DNA of 64,000 nucleotides from Nostoc sp. XA010 (GTDB taxonomy: Bacteria > Cyanobacteriota > Cyanobacteriia > Cyanobacteriales > Nostocaceae), in contig NZ_JAIVFX010000013.1 of NCBI RefSeq assembly GCF_020829625.1, positions 124,001 through 188,000 of the forward strand, given 5' to 3'. Position 1 is the stretch's first letter, and every line of letters starts with the position of its first letter. The notes under the pieces are model-generated. The model was not told the origin of the DNA and did not search any database. It was given only the letters and a program-made list of their open reading frames with translations. Shown piece by piece: positions 50,501 to 58,200 of the stretch. The position numbers were made by a program, and so were the translations under genes.

Positions 50501-52275
50501 ATTGTTTCTAGCGATCGCTCCACACACAACCCAACCAGCACATCTGCTCCCACGTCCAAAGACTGCAAATAATGCGCCAACTGGTTAGCGCGACAGTTCA
50601 ACTGGTGGTAAGTCAGTTGTTGATTTTCAAATACAATTGCTACTGCATCTGGGGTTCGCTCAACCTGTTCTTCAAACAATTGATGGATACACTTATCCTG
50701 GCGATACTCCACTTGTGTGTTGTTCCACTCAACCAATAACTGGTGTTGCTCAACTTCTGTAAGCATTGGCAATTGCGAAATCTTTTGTTGTGGATTAGCC
50801 ACAATTGCTTCCAGCAAGGTCACAAAATGCCCCAGCATCCGCTCGATAGTGCTGGCATCAAAAAGGTCAGTGTTGTACTTAAAAATCCCAGATAAAGAAG
50901 AATTTGCTTCTGCGATCGTCAGATTTAGATCGAACTGACCCTCCATCTGAGGCATTTCAAAAGGTTTAAGTTTAATCCCTTCTTTATCTACTTCACCTCC
51001 TAACCAAAGTTGTTGCGTATGCTCAAACTGTCCCAAGTTCTGGAAAAGGAAGTTGAATACAGCCCCGAAGATAGGAGAACGGCTCGGATCGCGCTGTGGC
51101 TGCAATCTTTCTACCAGTAGAGCAAAGGGAAAATCCTGATGCGCTAATGCTTCTGATACTGTTTGGCAAACTTGAGTCAGAAACTCCTGAAAACTGGGAT
51201 TTCCTGAAAGATTCGCCCGCATAACCACTGGATCGACAAAATAGCCAACTAGTGGCACAAATTCCGGTTGAGTTCTGCCTGATGTAGGCGCACCAACCAG
51301 AATATCCTCTTGCCCCGTGTAACGATACAAGAGAACCTGAAATGCAGCTAGCAGAACTATGTATTGGGTCACGCCTTCTGCTTGAGCTAGCTTTTTCAGT
51401 TGTTCTGTGAGCTTTTGGGATATTTTGAAATTATAAGAAGCACCGTTATAGGTTTGTATGGCTGGTCTTGGTCTATCTGTTGGCAAGTTAAGTACAGGCA
51501 ACTCCCCTGCGAGTTTTTGCTGCCAGTAGTTCCACAGTTTTTCTCCTTGAGTACTGGTTAATAATTCTCTTTGCCAACGAACGTAATCTATATAAGAGTG
51601 CTTTAGAGGAGTTAGAGATGGCTGAACACCTAGCTCTAGTGCAAGATAGACCGTTATTAACTCTTCTATTAGTAATAGTACAGACCAAGCATCAACAGCA
51701 ATATGGTGTATGGTCACTAACAAGATATGTTCCTGCTGTGAGCAACTGAACAAACGCACCCGCATTATCGAATCATTTTCGATATTGAAGGGTTGTTGGT
51801 ATTCCTGAAAAACTCTTTGCTCAAGCTCCTGCTCTCTCCAGATAGAGGCATTTATCTGCTGAAAATCTGTGAACTGAGTTTGATGGATCTGTTGAACAAT
51901 ATTATTATCTTGCTTAAAAAACTTGCTACGTAATTGGGAATGACGGTCAAGAATAATTTTGAGACTTTTTTGTAAATTTTTAATATTTATAGGTGAACAG
52001 ATACGACAAGTAAAAGCTACATTATAGCCTGCGCTTTTAGGTGCTAATTGCCATAGAAACCACAGGGATTTTTGACCGTAGGAAAGAGGATAAATATTTA
52101 AAATATCGGGGCAATCGCGCAGTAACTGTAAAATTTCAGTTTTGTGCTGTTTGAGTTGAGCAATTACATCAGGAGTTAATAAATTTTCAGAACCATCTAT
52201 TAGCAATTTTTCTCCATCATGCCCCAACTCGATTCCTTTAAAAGAAATGTCTTGTAAAAATTCTAATAAATTCAT
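41506..52275 (-). CDS. NRPS1: three-module synthetase with embedded FkbM-like methyltransferase
   Basis: This 3589-residue protein opens with a TubC-type docking domain (1-55), fitting uptake of a chain from PKS1. Module 1 is C (HHIAVDAWS near 191), A with pocket D-F-W-N-I-G-M-V-H (Thr) and PCP (Ser1076). Module 2 is C (near 1271), A with D-V-W-H-I-S-L-I-D (Ser), interrupted between A8 and A10 by an insert of about 300 residues (2049-2346), then PCP (Ser2443). The insert carries a SAM motif (IFDVGANIGLFALFAG) and LLKIDVEKSERDVL, typical of FkbM-family methyltransferases, so the Ser is probably N- or O-methylated. Module 3 is C, A with D-A-W-T-I-A-A-V-C (Phe) and PCP (Ser3510). The basic C-terminal tail (RNQQLQLRQQHRSQKKR) probably docks to PKS2. 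Its ATG overlaps the PKS1 stop as ATGA. Confidence 0.92.
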   Translation of the reverse strand: MNLLEFLQDISFKGIELGHDGEKLLIDGSENLLTPDVIAQLKQHKTEILQLLRDCPDILNIYPLSYGQKSLWFLWQLAPKSAGYNVAFTCRICSPINIKNLQKSLKIILDRHSQLRSKFFKQDNNIVQQIHQTQFTDFQQINASIWREQELEQRVFQEYQQPFNIENDSIMRVRLFSCSQQEHILLVTIHHIAVDAWSVLLLIEELITVYLALELGVQPSLTPLKHSYIDYVRWQRELLTSTQGEKLWNYWQQKLAGELPVLNLPTDRPRPAIQTYNGASYNFKISQKLTEQLKKLAQAEGVTQYIVLLAAFQVLLYRYTGQEDILVGAPTSGRTQPEFVPLVGYFVDPVVMRANLSGNPSFQEFLTQVCQTVSEALAHQDFPFALLVERLQPQRDPSRSPIFGAVFNFLFQNLGQFEHTQQLWLGGEVDKEGIKLKPFEMPQMEGQFDLNLTIAEANSSLSGIFKYNTDLFDASTIERMLGHFVTLLEAIVANPQQKISQLPMLTEVEQHQLLVEWNNTQVEYRQDKCIHQLFEEQVERTPDAVAIVFENQQLTYHQLNCRANQLAHYLQSLDVGADVLVGLCVERSLETIVGILGILKAGGAYVPLDPDYPTERLSFMLEDAQVSVLLTQQQLVESIPKHQARVVCLDSDWEKISQECESNPSYTPTPDNLAYVIYTSGSTGKPKGVLVNHSNVVRLFAATNSWYHFNQDDVWTLFHSYAFDFSVWEIWGALLYGGRLVVVPYLVTRSPESFYELLCQEKVTILNQTPSAFRQLIQAEQSIATTGNLNLRLVIFGGEALELKSLQPWFERHGDQLPQLVNMYGITETTVHVTYRPLSKADLNGTASVIGRPIPDLQVYVLDEYLQPMPIGVPGEMYVGGAGVARGYLARPKLTAQRFISSPFDNSKLYKTGDLARYLPNGDLEYLGRIDNQVKIRGFRIELGEIEALLAQHPAVWESVVVIREDELDDKRLVAYVVPKLKQSSTAAELRQFLANQLPSYMVPNTFVMLESLPLTSNGKIDRRALPKPELDSTLLEKFVAPRTPIEEMLAQIWAQVLKVEQVSIYDNFFELGGHSLLATQLVSRIRTSLKVELPLRSLFAAATLAELAQEMGQLQQQSLEKTSLPILPRARDAELPLSYGQQRLWFLDQFEPNSAIYNIPTALHLQGTLKVAALEQSLREIIHRHEALRTNFITVDGKPSQIIQTQTNWTFSVVEYQHLSTTEQEIATQQLAQKQLIQSFDLATGALIRATLVVLNKTEHVLLVCMHHVVSDGWSMGVFVQELAALYNAYSQGQTLPLPPLPIQYADFAIWQRQWLQGDVLQRQLSYWQEQLADAPGLLVLPTDRPRPAVQSFVGAYQQFALSRELTRGLIQLSQEQGATLFMTLLAAYDTLLYRYTGVADILVGSPIANRDHSEIEGLIGFFVNTLVMRTNLSGNPSFCELLGRVREMAMDAYSHQDLPFEMLVEALQPERDLSHTPLFQVAFVLQNAPMSQLELTGLTVSPLVVEGTTSRFDLTLSMQNTAAGLVGLWEYNTDLFDSSTIERMTGHFVTLLAGIIANPNERISQFPLLTAVEQQQLLVEWNSTQADYPLDKCIHQLFEEHVECTPDAVAVVFENQQLTYHQLNVKANQLAHYLRSLGVQADVLVGIYIERSLEMIVGLLGILKAGGAYVPLDPDYPQERLSFMLEDAQLRVLLTQQQLIEKLPEHQAQIVCLDTDWQSISVSSQDNPITGVQDSNLAYVIYTSGSTGKPKGAMNTHLGIYNRLLWMQQAYQLTLVDCILQKTPFSFDVSVWEFFWPLIAGARSVLAKPGGHKDSAYLANLIQEQQVTTLHFVPSMLRAFVEEESVKNCSSLKRVICSGEALPLELQERFFARLGCELHNLYGPTEAAIDVTYWQCKPDTNLRTVPIGRAIANTQIYILDSHLQPVPIGVPGELHIGGAGLARGYLNRPDLTNEKFIHNPFSDDLHSRLYKTGDLARYLSDGNIEYLGRIDNQVKLRGFRIELGEIEAALTQHQAVGETVVIVREDDPGNKRLVAYIVPDQEYAFPVLQLLRFKNKGLLNEELLYELPNGMVIAHLNKNETEFVYKELWEEQAYLKHGITINEGDCIFDVGANIGLFALFAGQRCKDVSIYAFEPIPPVFDLLRLNTEGYGLNVKLFNIGLSSETKSDIFTYYPQVSVISGRFADTDQEREVLKSFLFKQQNIGENDTGVSSQAIDELLAEKLQSQQFICHLRTISDVIYEHGVEKIDLLKIDVEKSERDVLSGIQQKDWQKIQQIVVEVHNINGRLEEIADLLREHGYDLTIEQDAVLENSGLYNIYARRPSINQYQRQESGSSLVSNSVKPTWSSSSLLLSEVRCFLQKKLPEYMVPSAFVLLDSLPLTSNGKVDRRALPKPELDSTLLEKFVAPRTPIEEMLAQIWAQVLKLEQVGIHDNFFELGGHSLLATQLLSRIRTSFKVELTLRELFAKATVAELAQSIGQLQQQDLELTSPPILPREKDAQLPLSYAQQRLWFLDQLKPNSAFYNIPVTLHLVGTLNQVALEQSLQEIIHRHEALRTNFVVVDGKPSQIIHTQTNWTVSVVDWKHLSTSEQEIAAQQLAQQQAIQPFNLASEALIRAILVVLNETEYILLVCMHHIVSDGWSMDVFIQELAALYDAYCQNQLSPLAPLPIQYADFAIWQRNWLQGNVLQSQLSYWQQQLKDAPALLSLPTDRPRPAVQTFAGAHQEFALSVELTDKLVKLSQEQGCTLFMTLLAAYDTLLYRYTGQADILVGAPIANRDRSEIEGLIGFFVNTLVMRTNLAGNPSFSELLGRVREMAMDAYSHQDLPFEMLVEVLQPERDLSHTPLFQVAFSLQNAPMQQVELAGLTVSPLVVQGTTAKFDLGLLIENTTTGLVGWWEYNTDLFDGSTIEQMTGHFVTLLESIVANPQQQISQLPMLTEYEQQQLLVEWNNTQADYPQDKCIHQLFESFVERIPEAVAVVFEQEHLTYRELNCRANQLAHYLQTLGVKPDVLVGICIERSVEMVVSLLGILKAGGAYVPLDPDYPTERLSFMLEDAQVSLLLTQQRLIDRLPNSGAKLVCLDEVWSQITQNNQGNPVSGARAFHLANVIYTSGSTGRPKGVMVEHKGLCNLAQAQIQTFGLTWDSHILQFASFSFDASIWEVVMALGSGATLYLGTKDSLLPGKPLIKLLRDYSITHITLPPSALAVMPESELPALQTIIVAGEACSAELIKQWSAGRNFFNAYGPTEATVCATIATLATGNAKFNDDEKITIGRAIANTQVYILDENLQPVPIGVPGELHIGGVGLARGYLNRPELTQEKFISNPFEEIGKSKLYKTGDLARYLPNGNIEYLRRIDNQVKIRGFRIELGEVEAILSQNGDIQTCCVIAREEIPGNKRLVAYVVPHSQATCTERSRSTPITSELRQFLSNKLPGYMVPAAFVILESLPLTPNGKVDRRALPDPDLHQELSDYVIPNTEVEKTIAGIWQKALDLEKVGIYNNFFELGGHSLLLIQINQQLQERFGLQLSIVDMFNYSTIHTLSQYLNTKLNQEDTFIEKSSRIQPHGDSKSLRNQQLQLRQQHRSQKKR
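42022..42045 (-). repeat. Dispersed repeat inserted in frame in NRPS1
   Basis: ACTTCGACTCCGCTCAGTAC is a widespread Nostocales repeat, often translated as CTERSRS. Here it adds about ten residues (ATCTERSRST, near 3409-3418) before the end of the third A domain. Its paralogue in NRPS2 lacks it. Confidence 0.7.
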
Positions 52276-55200
52276 AATTCTATTTTAATCCTATTACTAT
52301 TTTTGATATTTACTAGTTGAAATGGCTCATTAGTTTCCTCCTGAATTTCTTTGTCTGATTGCTCATCAGAATCTAAGCCAAGTTCTTCCAATAGATAATC
52401 AGTTAGCAAATCTACAGTAGGATACTTAAAAACTAAATTTAGCGGTACAGAGCATTTTAAACTCTTTTGCAGGTGATTTTTCAAATCTAAAGAAGTTAGT
52501 GAATCCATCCCTAACTCGAAAAAGTTTTTTTGTATATCAATGGATTCTGATAGATGCCAACCGAGGACTTTAGCCACTACTGAAAAAATATGATCCTGTA
52601 AAAGTTTTCGACGTTTGGTAATATTTGTTGTCTTGATTTGTTCAACCATGTCAGATTGCATAACCACAGTTTTTACTGAGGTTTGTAAAAAGTTGGCGAA
52701 CAACGGCGAAACTGAATTTGATTTTTCTAAAAACTGCACCCAATTTACATGCATAAGTGCAACTTGAGTAGAGGATTGACACAGTAATTGCTCTAGAGCA
52801 ACTAATCCCTGTTCTGGAGAAAACGTTCCAATACCCCGTGTTTTTGTTTGCTCATCAAGTTGACGCTCTGCGAAGGCTCCTACTTGTGACCAAGCTCCCC
52901 AGTTAATGCTCAAACCTACTAGTCCTTGAGCCTGGCGATGATGGGCTAAAGCATCAAGAAAAGCATTGGCTGCCGCATGGTTAGATTGACCTGCATTACC
53001 AAGTAAAGAAGCTATAGAAGAAAACATCACAAAAAAGTCTAAAGGCTGGTTCTGAGTTAAAGTATGCAGATGCCAAGCTCCTTCTACTTTTGGAGCCAAA
53101 ACTTTTGCAAAGCGTTGCCAGTTTTGTTGTTGTAGAACGCCATCATCCAAAACACCAACAGAATGAATAATTCCGCGCAGTGGTGGCATTCGCTCAATTT
53201 TTGAGAGTACTTTTGTAATTTGTTCGACATCAGACACATTGGCCTGAATAACATTTACTTGAGCGCCAGCCTGCTCTAACTCTTGAAGTTGCTCATGAAC
53301 AGCGACACTTGCACTACTACGCCCAACTAATACCAAATGCCTTGCTCCCCGTTGAACCATCCAACGAGCTACCAATAAACCCAAACCACCCATACCGCCA
53401 GTTATCAGGTAGGTACTATCTTCACAAAACCTTAGAGGTTTGGGCGCTGCCGTTTCTAGATAATCTTTAGGCTTCTGATAGCGAGCTAACCTAGCGACAT
53501 AACGCAGTTGGTCTGTAAAGGCAACTTGGTCTTCTGTAGTCGGTAACCAAATTTCCTCAAATAAAGCTTGTACAACTTTTGCATCTGCCTTTGGAGCTAA
53601 ATCTACTCGCACACAGTTGAGTTCTGGATGTTCGGTAGCAATCGCCCTTGCCATTCCCCACAAGCTTGATTGCGCTACTCCCTCTAGGTTGGCGATGGCG
53701 TTCCGCCCAGCGTAGCTGATCGCTACTGCTCCCTGAGTTACTAACCAGAGGCGAGGATGATCAGATAAATTAGTCCCTGTCAATGCCTGGACTAAATGCA
53801 AGGTGCTACCGCATCCTAGTAAAGATGCCGCAGTTAAATCGGTTGCGGTGAGTTCTGCTGCTTTAACTGTATCTAAATTCCAGCAATGAACTACACCATA
53901 TAAACTCAAGGGTTTGCTATTGATGGCCTGTAATAGCTTTTGATAATGTTCTGGGTTGCTTGGGTTAATTTTAAATTGTTGCTGGTCTAATTGTTCATAT
54001 TCCTCACCAACAAATACCAAGGTACAAAGTTGTGAGTGAGTATCTAGCTTGTCAGCTAACTGTTGCGCTATGCCTTGCCGATCTGCGAATAACAGCCAAT
54101 GTTTTTGCTCAACTTGTACCAACTCATTTGCTGATGGTGGTACTTGTGCTAGCATTACCATTGCTTTTGATAAAACGCTTTGAGTCTGTTGAGTAGATGA
54201 TATATTAACTGTGCTTATAAACCCAGTTTCTCGCAATACTTCTTGCCATTGGGTAGCACTAATTAAGGGATAGTCTGGGCGCAAGTGCAAATCACTAAAT
54301 CGCCACCATCCTGGAGTTAACCCAAATATTAAGTCAAGCCAACGCTGACGCTGAGTTGTTTCTAATAAAATTAATATGCCCTGTTGTGCTAATAATTGCT
54401 TGGTGTGTTTGAGGGTTTGTTGTAAATGTTGGGTGGCGTGCAAGACATTGGCAGCCACAATTACATCATATTGCTGCTTTTCAAATCCTTGGCTAAAGGG
54501 GTCTTTTTCAATGTCTAATACTTGATATTTTATAAATGGGAAATCCTGGAATTTCTCTTGGGCTTTTTGAGTAAAAGAGATCCCAATATCGCTGAAGTGG
54601 TATTCGGTTTGCTCACAGGACAAATGTGGTAGCAGGTAAGAGGTTGTTCCACCAGTTCCTGCGCCAATTTCCAATATTCTCAATCCCCGTCCAGTTGGTA
54701 AATGCTCGACAAGTGAAATTATGGCTTGTTGAGCTAAGATATTCATCACTTTTGTCAGTGGCGAATTCTCATATAACTGGGCTGTAGTTGAGTCGTTTTC
54801 GGGGAAAAGCAATTGCAATGGATCGCATTTGCCCTGTAGTACTTGGGCTAATGATGGGCCGCAACGTCCTAGAAGAGTGAATTCAGCAATTGCTATTGGA
54901 TATTGAGTTAACAGGGCATTTAATTTAGCTTGCGGATCGCTGTCTTTTGGCTCGCGGATAACTTGCCATTCCAAAGCTTTTGCTTCTAATACCCCTACTT
55001 CTGCTAACATCTCTAGTAGTCGCTTGAATAACCGTTGATGTTGGCTGACTACTCCTAACTGGTTAGCGATCGCACCTGTTGTGAAGCGCTGCCCTAGTTG
55101 CAATTTCCACCCCATTGCTGTCAGGGCTTGCAGCACATAGTTAATACTGAGTGATTCTAACTGACTAACTGCTGCTTCATAAACTTTTAGCTGTGGTTCA

Positions 55201-58200
55201 GCCATCAATTGAGAATATTGTGGCTGAAGTTTACGGCTAATTTCTGCAAGTGCTGGCAGGTAATTTGGAGACAGTTGCTCATTGCTAAAGCGCACTTGAG
55301 GTTGCCACTCTACTTCATACAGCCAATTTTCTACAGAATTTTCTTTGAAGTCTAACTGGAGACTTTGCAACAAAGTGTTGGGAGTTGCTTTTTTAGCCTC
55401 AAAACCTTTGATGTCTGCAATCAACTGCCCGTTAGCGTCAAATAGCCTGATATTTGCTATAAGGTTGTCCGAATCGGAGTTCTCAGACTGCGTAGGCGTA
55501 GCCCGTCGGAGACATCGTACTGCATGACACCATAACTGCTGACTTTGGGGACGTTGGTAAAATTGGAAACTCTCAATTGCGAAAGGTACAAATGTGTCTT
55601 CGCTAGGGAAGAAAAAGCTGGTCAGTTGCAAGCAGGAATCTAGAAGACCTGGATATAATTGATACTTCTCTAAATCATCTACTAGATCAAGCCATTTGAG
55701 CTTGGCTAGGGCTTCTCCTTCTCCACACCAGACACAATCAAGCCACTGGAAGCTTGCACCAAATTGAATCTGCCGCTTTTGCCAACTTTGGGAAATTTCC
55801 GCAGCAGCTATTTGTTGAGTACAGCGCGTCTGTATCTGTTGGAGAAAGACAGTTTCTGGCGTAATGTTAACGCCTTGTGAGATTTTCCCTGTGGCATGGA
55901 CTAACCACTGACTTACCTGAGTACTCCCATTCGGAACTGTATCAAAGCTGATGAGTTGGAAAGATGCACTACTTTCCTCAAAAGACAGCACTAGCTGCAC
56001 TGTGCGTGCTTTATCTTCCGGGATAACCAATGCCTGGGGGAAAACTACATTTTCTAACAGACATGACTCACTGGCGAAAGTCAATCCTGCTGCACCCAAT
56101 AGCAAGGAGAGATAACAGGCTCCAGGCACAACAATTTGGTTATAAACTTGATGATCTACTAAAAACGGTAGGGTTTGGCTACTGAATTCAGACTCAAACA
56201 AGATTTCTTTGCTTAAGGGCAACTGGAGCTTTTTGTCTAATAATGGGTGCAGTTTTGTCGAGTTTTGTTGGTGTTGAGGTTTACGGGGTGTATTCTCAAT
56301 CCAATAGCGCTGTCGTTGAAACGGATAAGTGGGTAATGTAACTTTCTTGCGGAAATAGTCGCGGTCAAACCCTGACCAATCTACTGCCATTCCACCTACA
56401 TATAACTCACCCAAACTTGAAAGCAACTGTTGCCATTCTGGTACTCCCGGACGCAGAGAAGGCAACCACAAACCCACACTTTCAGGCAAACACTCACGAC
56501 CCATACCCAACAAAATTGGCTTAGACCCAACCTCTAAAAAGACTCCATGCCCAAGTTGATGTAATGTCTGCATACTATCAGCAAACCTCACTGTTTGCCG
56601 GATGTGATTCACCCAGTATTGTGCATTGGTGATATTCTCATCAGCAAGTTGTCCGTTGATATTAGAGACTAATGGTATCTGGGGTTGGTTGTAAGTTATT
56701 TGACTAGCTACTTGCTCAAACTCCTTTAACATGGGTGTCATCAATGGAGAATGGAAAGCATGGGAGACTTGTAACCGCTTCGTTTTTACCCCCTGTGTTG
56801 ACAGTTGCTGACAAATAGCAGCAATGTCTTCACTGGCTCCCGAAATCACTACACTTTCGGGCCCGTTGATAGCTGCTAATGCCACTGTGTCATGAAATGG
56901 CGCTATAACTTCCCGCACTCTTGACTCTGAAGCCATCAGTGAAACCATCTCGCCTCCAGAAGGCAGTTGCTGCATTAACTGCCCCCGATAGACGATGAGT
57001 TTAAGTCCATCTTCTAGGCTGAAAACGCCTGCGACAGTTGCCGCAACATATTCGCCTACACTATGACCCATCACCACATTTGGTTCAATGCCCCAAGATT
57101 TCCAAAGTTGATACAGGGCATATTCAAAAGCAAACAATGCTGGTTGGGTATAGGCGGTTTGATCCAACAAAGATGATTGCTCAAGAGCCTGGGTAGGATA
57201 AAGTACTTCTAACAAAGAATGCTTCAAATAAGGGCGGAGAATTTCATCGCACTGCTCGATAGTTTGGCGGAAGATGGGTTGGCTATCGTAGAGTTGGCGA
57301 CCCATATTGATGTATTGGGAGCCTTGACCAGTGAATAGAAAGGCTATCTTTGCTGGCTTTTTGCCGGGTCGATCGCTAATTAAGCCGATGGTATCTTTCC
57401 CAGATGCGAAAGCAGTGAGTCGATCGACCAACTGCTCTCTAGAGTCGGCCACAATAGCAAGGCGGTAGTCAAAATGCGAGCGCCCAGTGTTGGCAGTGTA
57501 ACAAATATCTGCTAGCGATATCTTCAAATCAGATTTTAAATAAATTTGATATTTTTTTGCTAGTTCTTCTAGAGCCTTATCAGTTTTCGCCGAAAGTGTC
57601 ATCAAGTGGCTTGGACGCTCAATTCTCGTCACCACTATTTCTTCTGGCACTGACGACTCTTCTAGGATTACATGGGCATTAACACCCCCAAAACCAAAGG
57701 AACTTACCCCTGCTCGTCTAGGAATAATTTTTCCTTCTTTTGTCTTTAAATGTTGCCAGTCTTTTGTTTCTTTTACTATATAAAAGGGACTACCATCTAA
57801 CTTTATTCGAGGATTTAATTGCTGAAAGTTGTTAATTCTTGGCAATTTTTTATATTTCATTGCCAATAATACTTTTATGATCCCGGCAATACCTGCTGCT
57901 GATTCTAAATGTCCAATATTTGTTTTTACTGAACCTAATCCACAATAGCTTTCTGCGGTTTGTTCAATACCATAGTGCTGATACAGTTGTGTATATGCTC
58001 GTTTTAAAGCATTAATTTCAATTGGATCGCCTAACGGCGTACCTGTTCCATGAGCTTCTATATAAGATATTGTATCAGGTGTAATATTTGCCTTTATACA
58101 TCCAGACCTTACAACTTGTGATTGAGAATAAGCATTGGGAGAGGTTAAAGTACGAGCATGACCACCATGATTTATGGCGCTCCCTTTAACTATTCCATAA

